Assembly: GCA_964545855.1 (NCBI GenBank)
Contig: CAZJHD010000048.1
Location: 1 to 32,074, forward strand
Direction of reading: 5' to 3'
DNA length: 32,074 nt
From: CAZJHD01 sp964545855
GTDB taxonomy: Bacteria; Planctomycetota; UBA1135; JACQFD01
Under the pieces are notes generated by a model. The model was given only the letters and a program-made list of their open reading frames with translations, made no database searches and was not told the DNA's origin. The position numbers and the translations under genes are program-made. This document shows positions 15,460 to 22,338 of this stretch, piece by piece. The number at the start of each line of letters is the position of its first letter. Within the stretch, counting starts at the first letter, position 1.

Positions 15460-16490
15460 CGCACGGTCCCGTAGGGCCCGATCAGCACCTCGCGCCGGAC
15501 GGTGCCGCCGAAGAGGAGGCCGACCGCGAGGGACCCGCGATGGAACGCCGGATCGAGCCGGCCGTCGGACGCGAACCGCACCTCGACGCGCGGCGCCGTG
15601 AAGGCGAACTCCACGTCCTTCGGCAGCGGCGTGCCCGCCTGCGACACGACGGCGCTCACCTTCACGCTGTCGAGCCGGCCGTGGAACGCACCCTTCGCGT
15701 CGCCCATCTCGAAGGGCTCCGCCGACGGGGCGACGGGCCAGGTGCCGTCGACCGCCGCCTGCGGCACGCCGTCGGCGAGGATCGTGAGCGCGTGCCGGTC
15801 GTAGACGACGCCGACGCGCGTCCAGCGTCCCGGGGGCGCGGCGCCCGGAGGCGTCGTCGCGACGAGGGAGCCGGCGGAGCGGGCGCCGGGCAGCTCGCTC
15901 TCCACGAGGGCGATCGTCGCGTCGAGGGAGCCGTCGGCCTGCAGCACGATCCGGATCTGGTCTCCGCGACGGAAGAGGACGGACGTCTGCTCGCGGTCGG
16001 GGAAGACGTCTCCCTCGACGGCGCATCCGGCGGAGAAGGACCAGGACGCGAGCGGCCCCGGATCGGCGACGGCGTGCGCCCGCGGCTGCGTGCAGACGAG
16101 ACCCGCACCGAATCGGCCCACGGGCTCGACGGTGGCGTGCACCGTCCGCGCCGAGAGACCGAAGGCGCCGCTCGACTTCTCCTCGGAGATCTCCTCGAAC
16201 TGCCAGTAGCCCACGGGATCGAGCGAGAGGTCGTAGATGCGGCGGTCGGCGCGGTCGCACACGACGGTGATGGGGAGCCCGCTCGCGACCGCATTCTCGC
16301 GCGCCGAACGGAGCACGCTCCGCAGGGTGCCGAGGGCCGCGTACTTCGCGAAGTTGAGCCTTCCGAGGACTCCGACGCCGAGCCCCAGCAGGATCGCGAG
16401 GATCGACATCACGACGATCAGCTCGAGCAGCGTGAAGCCGGCGCGCCGAGCCCGCCGAGACCCGCGCGATGCCCGGACGACGATCGCCAC
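15456..16490 (-). CDS. gspH: GspH-like pseudopilin fused to a LamG/concanavalin-like domain
   Basis: This 344-residue protein has a basic leader ending at G18, then FTLLELIVVMSILAILLGLGVG with Glu at +5 (E23). The post-helix region ('TLRSVLRSARENAVASGLPITVVCD') is the typical GspH/FimT helix and first strands. A LamG-3-type lectin-like domain follows at about 92-282. It opens with 'VGYWQFEE', continues through 'GRFGAGLVC', 'TSVLFRRGDQIRIVL' and 'GRWTRVGVVYDRHALTILADG', and closes with 'GAFHGRLDSVKVSAV', all hallmarks of that fold. Ordinary GspH proteins are about 150-200 residues and lack it. The GTG start at 16490 is preceded by GGAGAGG and lies 6 nt after gspG. Fusion to a carbohydrate-binding-type fold suggests that the pseudopilus shaft or tip contacts glycans or other surface ligands. 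The ligand is unknown. Confidence 0.87.
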   Translation of the reverse strand: MAIVVRASRGSRRARRAGFTLLELIVVMSILAILLGLGVGVLGRLNFAKYAALGTLRSVLRSARENAVASGLPITVVCDRADRRIYDLSLDPVGYWQFEEISEEKSSGAFGLSARTVHATVEPVGRFGAGLVCTQPRAHAVADPGPLASWSFSAGCAVEGDVFPDREQTSVLFRRGDQIRIVLQADGSLDATIALVESELPGARSAGSLVATTPPGAAPPGRWTRVGVVYDRHALTILADGVPQAAVDGTWPVAPSAEPFEMGDAKGAFHGRLDSVKVSAVVSQAGTPLPKDVEFAFTAPRVEVRFASDGRLDPAFHRGSLAVGLLFGGTVRREVLIGPYGTVR

Positions 16491-16496
16491 GGTCCC

Positions 16497-17120
16497 CTAC
16501 CTCTCCGCGTTCAGGAGATCGTCCGGCGTCCCGAAGACGCCGTCGCGCCCGGCGGAGATCAGCTGGAACGACGTCGGGCGCAGGAACTGCCCCGTCTTCT
16601 CGCTCTTCACGGCCTCCACGAGCTGCTCCTCGAAGCCCATCCCGTCGAGCGCCTTCGCGAGCGCCTTCACGCGCTTGCCGTAGGACTTGCAGTGGAAGTA
16701 GACGACGGGGTTGCCCCATCGGTCGACCAGCTCGAAGGCCTCGTTCGACGCGTAGCTCGTCACCAGCTTCGGGAACTTGTCGCCGTCCGTGTTGCCGAGG
16801 TGCTTCTCCTCGATCGGCGGCCAGGTGGCCGTCGGGCCCGCGAGCGCCGCGACCATGCTCTCGATGCCGGAGTTGAGGTCGTTCGCGGGATTGCTCCCGA
16901 GCCCGGCGAAGTCGTCCGGCGGGTAGTCCCCCTTCGCGATCTCGTACTCGCCCTCGATGAGGAACGAGTACTGGACGAGCAGGGCCTCCACCTCGCGCTC
17001 CTGGGCGCGCACCTGATACTTCGTGAAGGCGACGGCGAGGCCGGCGATGAGCATGGCGAGGATCGCCATCACCGCCAGGAGCTCGATGAGCGTGAAGCCG
17101 CGCTGCGCCGGAGAGATCAC
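16497..17120 (-). CDS. gspG: GspG-like major pseudopilin
   Basis: This 207-residue protein has the leader MISPAQRG, then FTLIELLAVMAILAMLIAGLAV with Glu at +5 (E13). A long amphipathic helix follows ('YQVRAQEREVEALLVQYSFLI'), and the C-terminus reads 'LISAGRDGVFGTPDDL', which corresponds to the Asp-containing calcium-binding loop of GspG major pseudopilins. 'VDRWGNPVVYF' is the conserved 'D.WG.p..Y' GspG motif. It is expected to be the main subunit of the pseudopilus. An insertion around 'GIESMVAALAGPTATWPPIEEK' makes it somewhat longer than the usual ~140 residues. The GTG start at 17120 overlaps the stop of the TPR gene as GTGA. It is the first of five pseudopilin genes in the order G, H, K, J, I. 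Confidence 0.9.
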   Translation of the reverse strand: MISPAQRGFTLIELLAVMAILAMLIAGLAVAFTKYQVRAQEREVEALLVQYSFLIEGEYEIAKGDYPPDDFAGLGSNPANDLNSGIESMVAALAGPTATWPPIEEKHLGNTDGDKFPKLVTSYASNEAFELVDRWGNPVVYFHCKSYGKRVKALAKALDGMGFEEQLVEAVKSEKTGQFLRPTSFQLISAGRDGVFGTPDDLLNAER

Positions 17121-19786
17121 TCGGTCCTCTTCGTGACGATGCGCACGTCGTCGAAGGAGACGGACGCCGTGCGGCCGGAGTCCGACGCCACGGAGATCCC
17201 CAGCACGAAGTTCCCGGCGGCTCCGCGCGGGAACTTCAGATCCGTCGCCACGACGACTCCGTCGACGGAGAGGAAACCGCGCGGCTGGCTCTCCTGGTCG
17301 TCGCGTCCGATGGTGACGCGGACGGGCCGCCCCTCGGGCCACGCGATGGCGAGCTCCCGCGCCGGCGGCGCGTCCTCGGCGAGCTTGTAGCGGAGCTTCA
17401 CGAGACCGGACCGCTCGCGCACGACGGCCACCTCGAAGGTGACGGTCGTCTGTCCCTGGCGCAGCTCCTCGCGCCGCACGAAGACGACGACGTCGGCCTG
17501 GTTCGCCGGCGCCTGCGGGTCGCCCGAGGGAACGCGCACGTCCACGGTGAAGCTGCGGAACTGGTTCGCCGCGATGTCCTCGCGGCGCACGCGGGCCTCG
17601 CCCCCCACCTCGAAGACGCCCTGGAGGCGCGCCTCGCCGTTCAGCACGGAGCTGCGAACGTCGACGACGTGCTCGGTCTTCCAATCGAGACGGAGCGCCG
17701 AGCGATCGAAGGAGTCGTTCCACTCCTGCTTCAGGTCGTGGATCTCGATCCGCTGGAGCGTCGAGAGGGCGTAGTCGGCGAAGGGGCCCTTCCCGTCGGC
17801 GACGGCGCGGAGCCCGAGCTTCGCGTTCTTCCCGTCGCCGTCGAGGTAGTCGCAGAGGGCGACGCCGAGCCGCGACAGGGAGTGCTCCCTCGTGACGCCG
17901 AGGCCCGCGACGAAGGCCTCGCGCGCGCGACGCACCTGACCTCCCTCCAGCAGGTTCAGGCCCCGGAGGGCATGGATCTCCGGATTCGTCGCGTCGATCT
18001 CGATCGCCTTCGCGAAGTAGCGGTCGGCCGACTCCACGAGGCCCTCCTCGGAGCCGACGAGGCCGAGCTCCACCAGAGGGTCGACGAACTCGAGATCGGC
18101 GAGCGTCGCCTCCTTCAGCTTCGCGCGCGCCTGGTCGAGCTGTCCGCGGTCGCGCAGAAGGCGCCCCTGCAGCATCAGTGCATAGGGATCCGTCGGGTCG
18201 TTGCGGAGAGCGCGCTCGATGGCGGCGTAGGCGTCCACGGGACGTCCCGCCTGCAGGTCGAGGAACGCGAGGCCCGCGAGCGGCCGGACGTCGCGCACGG
18301 GGTCGAGACCGACAGCGCGCTCGAAATCGCGCCGCGCGTCCGCGTGCGCGCCCTGGGACGTCTTCAGCACGCCGCGCGTGACGAGGGCCGCCGCCGTCGG
18401 CCGCCGCTCGATCTGCGCGTCGAGGAGGGCGAGGGCCGCCGGCAGGTCGCGCCGCAGGAACGCGACGGAGGCGAGGCCCGCCGTCGCCTCGGCGTCGTCG
18501 TCGTCCGCCTCCACGGCGCGTGCCTTGCCGAAGGCGTCCGCCGCGGCATCGAGGTCTCCGCCCGCGAGCGCCGCCTCGCCGAGACGCGTGCGGATGCGCG
18601 TGCGCCAGGCCGCGTTCTCGAGACCCTGGGGCTCGGAGCGAACGGCGCCCTCCAGCAGAACGCGCGCGCGTCCCGCCTCGCCCCGTGCCAGGAAGAACTC
18701 GCCGAGGGCGAGCTTCGAGCGGAAGTTGGCGGGCTCGAGCTGCGCCGCCCTCTCGAGGTGCGCCTGCGCGTCACGATCGAGGTGCAGCCGCGCCTCGAGC
18801 GACGCGAGCGCCACCCAGGCGTCGGCGTCGGCGCGGAAGCTCCCTTCGGTCATCCCGCGGTAGAGCTTCCAGGCATCCTCGAATCGGAACGTCGTCTCGA
18901 GGAGCCGGCCGAGGGCGAGGGAGTTCTCCGGATCGTCGGGCGCGAGATCGAGGGCCTTGCGCAGGAGACGCTCGGCGTGGCCGAACAGCTCCGGGAGCTC
19001 GTCGCCGCGCGCGAGGCACCAGAGCCCCATCTCGCGGATGCGCGACTCGTTGCCCGCCAGCAGGGAGACCTTGCGCACGCGCTGCTCGTATTCGTTCTTG
19101 AGAGTCTTCGCGAGCTGGTAGCGGAGCACCTCCGTGCGCGGATAGGTGATCGGAGCCCCGAAGGTCTTGTTCGTGCGGACGTTGAATTGCTGGAAGACGA
19201 TTCCGTCGTCGGGGCCGATCTCGTACTTGTTCGTGTTCTCGATGCGGCCCCACTGCTCGAGGCCCGCGTGCGTGACGAGCAGGTCGTAGCGCTTCTCGAG
19301 GACCTCCTTCGCCGGCGAACCGACGTCCTGCGGCGCGGCGGGTGCGCCCGGAGGACTCGGATCCCCCGCGGGATCGGCGAGGAGCTCGCCGTTGGCGCCC
19401 CCGACGTTCCCGTCGTCGACGACGGACGCGACGGCCGGGACGCGCAGGAAGCGGTGCCAGTGGGCCGGACCCGGTCCGGGGACCGGCGGCGGCAGGCACC
19501 AGGCCCAGGGCGCCGGCTCCGGAGCGGCCAGCTCCGAGGGCACGCGCAGCTTCGGGAGCGGCCGCGTGTCGCGGGGCTCGCCGTAGAGGTCGCGCTCGAC
19601 GGAGCCCCGCGGAGGGATCGGCAACGACTCCAGGTCGGGAACGCGCCGCGGCGCCACCTCGAGCCCGCGGTTGTTCCACTGCGGGCGCCGGAGCGGATGG
19701 CTCCAGTCGTCGTAGAGACCCCACGCGCAGAGGCCCACGACGAGGGCCGCGAAGGCGAACAGGATCGGTTCTCGGCGGAGCTCCAC
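17117..19786 (-). CDS. membrane-anchored TPR protein with C-terminal beta-sandwich, T2SS/T4P-associated
   Basis: This 889-residue protein has one N-terminal membrane segment at about residues 7-25 and a Pro-rich linker. A long TPR array spans roughly residues 260-690, with units such as 'AERLLRKALDLAPDDPENSLALGRLL', 'AQAHLERAAQLEPANFRSKLALGEF' and 'YFAKAIEIDATNPEIHALRGLNL'. The last ~190 residues ('WNDSFDRSALRLDW' to 'NFVLGISVASDSGRTASVSFDDVRIV') read as a concanavalin/LamG-like jelly roll. The GTG start at 19786 is preceded by AGGAGA at 7 nt and sits 2 nt after the PilO-like gene. Its position between the PilM/N/O-like genes and gspG suggests a periplasmic scaffold or secretin-link role comparable to PilP/GspC or a pilotin-like factor, but it shows no homology to those that I can see. 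Function is inferred from context only. Confidence 0.84.
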   Translation of the reverse strand: MELRREPILFAFAALVVGLCAWGLYDDWSHPLRRPQWNNRGLEVAPRRVPDLESLPIPPRGSVERDLYGEPRDTRPLPKLRVPSELAAPEPAPWAWCLPPPVPGPGPAHWHRFLRVPAVASVVDDGNVGGANGELLADPAGDPSPPGAPAAPQDVGSPAKEVLEKRYDLLVTHAGLEQWGRIENTNKYEIGPDDGIVFQQFNVRTNKTFGAPITYPRTEVLRYQLAKTLKNEYEQRVRKVSLLAGNESRIREMGLWCLARGDELPELFGHAERLLRKALDLAPDDPENSLALGRLLETTFRFEDAWKLYRGMTEGSFRADADAWVALASLEARLHLDRDAQAHLERAAQLEPANFRSKLALGEFFLARGEAGRARVLLEGAVRSEPQGLENAAWRTRIRTRLGEAALAGGDLDAAADAFGKARAVEADDDDAEATAGLASVAFLRRDLPAALALLDAQIERRPTAAALVTRGVLKTSQGAHADARRDFERAVGLDPVRDVRPLAGLAFLDLQAGRPVDAYAAIERALRNDPTDPYALMLQGRLLRDRGQLDQARAKLKEATLADLEFVDPLVELGLVGSEEGLVESADRYFAKAIEIDATNPEIHALRGLNLLEGGQVRRAREAFVAGLGVTREHSLSRLGVALCDYLDGDGKNAKLGLRAVADGKGPFADYALSTLQRIEIHDLKQEWNDSFDRSALRLDWKTEHVVDVRSSVLNGEARLQGVFEVGGEARVRREDIAANQFRSFTVDVRVPSGDPQAPANQADVVVFVRREELRQGQTTVTFEVAVVRERSGLVKLRYKLAEDAPPARELAIAWPEGRPVRVTIGRDDQESQPRGFLSVDGVVVATDLKFPRGAAGNFVLGISVASDSGRTASVSFDDVRIVTKRTE

Positions 19787-19788
19787 GC

Positions 19789-20586
19789 TCAGTTCTCCTG
19801 CAGCTCGCCGATCTCGAGAGCCTCGAAGGTGATGGCCACCTGCACCAGCGCCTCGCCCGTCGAGGTCGTCGCGGCGACGCGGCCCTGGGATCCGAGGGCC
19901 GGCGCGTCGTAGGCGGCGATCATGAGCGGCGGATCCGAGGCCTGCGTCGCCTCGAGGAACGCCGACAACGCGCGCGACGTCGCCTTGATGGAGGCCTCGA
20001 CGCGGATCTCGTCGCGGAAGAGCGACTCCTCGGCTCCCTTCGAGGACCGCTGCATGGCGAGCTGCAGCCGGTCGATCGAGTCGACGCCCGCGTCGATGGC
20101 GAGGCCGATCACGCGGTCGGCGAGGTCGAGGCCGCGCAGCGTCCTCCGGATCTCCTCGAGCTGCGTCGGCGCCCGGTCGGGGAGCCCGGCGTTGTCGGCG
20201 AGGTCGATCCCGCGGGACCGGGCGTCGTCGAGCCGCTGCTCGCGCATGCGCGAGGCGATGTCGAGGTACTGGTTCGCGGGAGACGCCCCGCCCTCCTGGA
20301 TCTGGAACGCCGGGCGCGGCACGAAGGCGACGCGCTTCGAGAGACGCGCGAAGGCCGCCGTGAGCGACTCCTCCTGCGCGCGCGCCTCCTGGAGGTTCGC
20401 CTGCACGAACCAGGGGCCGCGGGGCTTGCCCTGGCCCGACAGCACGTCGAAGCGCGCCGACTGGAGTTCGCTCCCGTAGACGGATCCGACGAGGGCGCGG
20501 CCCGTGATGAAGAGCGCGAGGCCGACGACGGAGCCGGCCAGGAACTTCCGGTTCTCCTGCAGGAAGGCGTTCAGGTCGAAGGCCAT
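19789..20586 (-). CDS. PilO/GspM-like inner-membrane assembly protein
   Basis: This 265-residue protein has a short cytoplasmic N-terminus, one membrane segment at about residues 15-34, a helical stretch ('LQEARAQEESLTAAFARLSKR') and a C-terminal alpha/beta part ending in 'EALVQVAITFEALEIGELQEN'. This bitopic layout with a periplasmic coiled coil and ferredoxin-like end is that of PilO/GspM. Its position directly after a PilM-PilN fusion supports the call. In the family it pairs with PilN or GspL to form the platform around the pseudopilus base. Sequence similarity alone is weak. ATG at 20586, which begins 'MAFDLNAFLQ'. It is separated by 35 nt from the upstream gene and by 2 nt from the TPR gene downstream. 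Confidence 0.75.
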   Translation of the reverse strand: MAFDLNAFLQENRKFLAGSVVGLALFITGRALVGSVYGSELQSARFDVLSGQGKPRGPWFVQANLQEARAQEESLTAAFARLSKRVAFVPRPAFQIQEGGASPANQYLDIASRMREQRLDDARSRGIDLADNAGLPDRAPTQLEEIRRTLRGLDLADRVIGLAIDAGVDSIDRLQLAMQRSSKGAEESLFRDEIRVEASIKATSRALSAFLEATQASDPPLMIAAYDAPALGSQGRVAATTSTGEALVQVAITFEALEIGELQEN

Positions 20587-20621
20587 GGGATCGTCGTGGG
20601 GGGCGCGGCGCCGGCGGGGCG

Positions 20622-22307
20622 TCAGCCTCCCTTCGGCGCCTCCGTCGCCTCGGCGGCGCGGACGGGAACGAGGCAGAGCTGCAGCTCCCACTCGAAGCCC
20701 TTGCTCGTCGTCTTCGCCGACTGCACGGGCACGACTCCGGGGAACTGCTCCGCGATCTTCGTCGTCGAGAGGATGAAGGAGTGGTCGATGCGCTCGGCGC
20801 CCTCGCGGCCCCGGCCGGAGATCGTGACGATGGGCCGGCGGATCTCGGCGGCGCCGAGGTCGGGGTGCGTCGACTTCTCCACCTGCATCCGCACGCGGGT
20901 CACCCAGAGATCGGGGTGGAGGAACTGCCGCAGGGCGCGGTCGACGGCGAGGAGCGTCGCGCCGCGCGCGGCGCGGAGCTCGAGCTCCGACGACGCGTCG
21001 GCGAGCGCGGCGTTGCGTCCCTTCACGTCCTCGTCGCCGACGAGCTTCACGGCGCGGTCGTGCACGTCGCGCCGCTTCTTCGCTTCCGCAACGGCCACGC
21101 GCGCCACCTCGCGGCTGTCGACGGCGAGGGTGCGGGTCACCATCAGCTCGGCGCCGAGGTAGAGGGCCGCGATCGCCGCCGCGCCGATCACGAAGGACGT
21201 CCGCTCGCGGAAGCGCTTCTTCTGGAGGATCGCCTCCGGAAGGATGTCGATGCGGTAGAGACGCGTCTCCGCGGAGGCGAGTGCGAGACCGAGCGCCACG
21301 ACGGCCTCGTGGCGCTCCTCCTCCAGCAGTGCGCGCTCGTCGGGAGGGAGCGAGCCGAGCTCGAGCGGCTCCAGCGGATCGAACAGCGAGACGTTCCAGC
21401 CCGTCGCCGCGGCGAGGTACTCGCCGAGACCCCGCAGGCGCGACCCGCCGCCGCAGAGGAGCGCGCGGGAGATCTGCAGGTCGGGGATCTTCAGCTGCGC
21501 CTTCGCGAGGGCCGCCGTCGACTGGAGCAGCGACGCGAACTGGCCGGCCGCGCCGAGGAGCGCGTTCGTCGCCTTCTCCTCCTGGGGCGTGCGGAAGCGT
21601 CCCTTCGCCTGGGGCGCGAGGTTCACGAGCGAGTGCTTGACGTCGGCCGCCGCGTCGGCCGCGAGCGCCATCCGCTCGCGCAGCGCGTCGGTGAAGAGCT
21701 TCCCGCCGCCCTTCACGTTGCGGGCGAAGGCGAGATCGGGCCCGAGCACGATCGCGATGTCCGTGTTCTCGTCGCCGATGTTCGCGAGGAGGACTCCGTC
21801 CTCGCCGACGCTCCCGAGCTTCAGGAAGGCGTCGTAGAGCGCCACGGAGTTGGGCGTGAAGGCGCCGACGCTGCAGCCGGTGCCCTTCACGGCCGCCGTG
21901 ACTGCGTCGAGGGCCTCGTTGCGCGCGAGGGCGACGAGCACCGTGTCGTCCCCCGAGAGGCCGGGCGGGATCGGCAGCAGGTTGAAGTCGGCGGCGAGGT
22001 GGCCGCCCACCTGCTGCGACAGCTCGTCGATCTCGAAGCGCATCAGGCTTCGGAGCTGCGCGTCCGTCAGGTGCGGAACCTGGGAGTACCGCAGGATCGT
22101 GTCCTGCCCGGTGATGCCGATCCGCGCGTTCGGCGCCTTCGCGCGCGCGTCGCGCAGGAGCGCGCCCAGCGCGTCGGGACCCGACTCGCCCTCCTCGCGC
22201 GGGCGCGCGAGGTAGCGCGTCGGCACGAAGGCGTTCCCCTTGATCCGTCCCTGGAGGAGACGGACGGTCTTGCTGCCGAGGTCGATGCCGGTGCTGGGGG
22301 ATGCCAT
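20622..22307 (-). CDS. PilM-PilN fusion (GspL-like) inner-membrane platform protein
   Basis: This 561-residue protein is an actin-like ATPase-fold platform component. Residues 1-345 form the PilM part, with the nucleotide-site motifs 'GIDLGSKTVRLLQG' (7-20), 'ANIGDENTDIAIV' (175-187) and 'LCGGGSRLRGLGEYL' (284-298). 'RIDILPEAILQKKRFRER' (from residue 352) is the PilN-type 'INLLP' segment that in two-gene systems starts PilN and binds PilM. A membrane helix follows at about 371-392, then a periplasmic helix and a ferredoxin-like end. One chain thus combines PilM and PilN, which is the GspL architecture of T2SS. It probably links the ATPase (not in the window) to the pseudopilus. ATG at 22307, 31 nt after the FHA gene. 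Confidence 0.88.
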   Translation of the reverse strand: MASPSTGIDLGSKTVRLLQGRIKGNAFVPTRYLARPREEGESGPDALGALLRDARAKAPNARIGITGQDTILRYSQVPHLTDAQLRSLMRFEIDELSQQVGGHLAADFNLLPIPPGLSGDDTVLVALARNEALDAVTAAVKGTGCSVGAFTPNSVALYDAFLKLGSVGEDGVLLANIGDENTDIAIVLGPDLAFARNVKGGGKLFTDALRERMALAADAAADVKHSLVNLAPQAKGRFRTPQEEKATNALLGAAGQFASLLQSTAALAKAQLKIPDLQISRALLCGGGSRLRGLGEYLAAATGWNVSLFDPLEPLELGSLPPDERALLEEERHEAVVALGLALASAETRLYRIDILPEAILQKKRFRERTSFVIGAAAIAALYLGAELMVTRTLAVDSREVARVAVAEAKKRRDVHDRAVKLVGDEDVKGRNAALADASSELELRAARGATLLAVDRALRQFLHPDLWVTRVRMQVEKSTHPDLGAAEIRRPIVTISGRGREGAERIDHSFILSTTKIAEQFPGVVPVQSAKTTSKGFEWELQLCLVPVRAAEATEAPKGG

Positions 22308-22338
22308 GGTCGGGCGCGTGCGCCGATCGCCGAGGACG

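Noticed and set aside
10987..15474. A very long open frame of about 1495 codons on the plus strand opposite the GspK-like gene
   Set aside because: Its translation is dominated by Arg, Glu, Gly and Ala with no domain or motif, as expected opposite a real gene in very GC-rich DNA. The minus-strand frame has clear GspK and LamG motifs and couples to its neighbours.
8997..17120. Tad pilus or competence pseudopilus cluster as the identity of the five prepilins
   Set aside because: Flp/Tad pilins and TadA-type genes are absent. The K-type N-terminus with the 'vNvNtAp' core plus G, H, J and I partners points to a T2SS-like pseudopilus.
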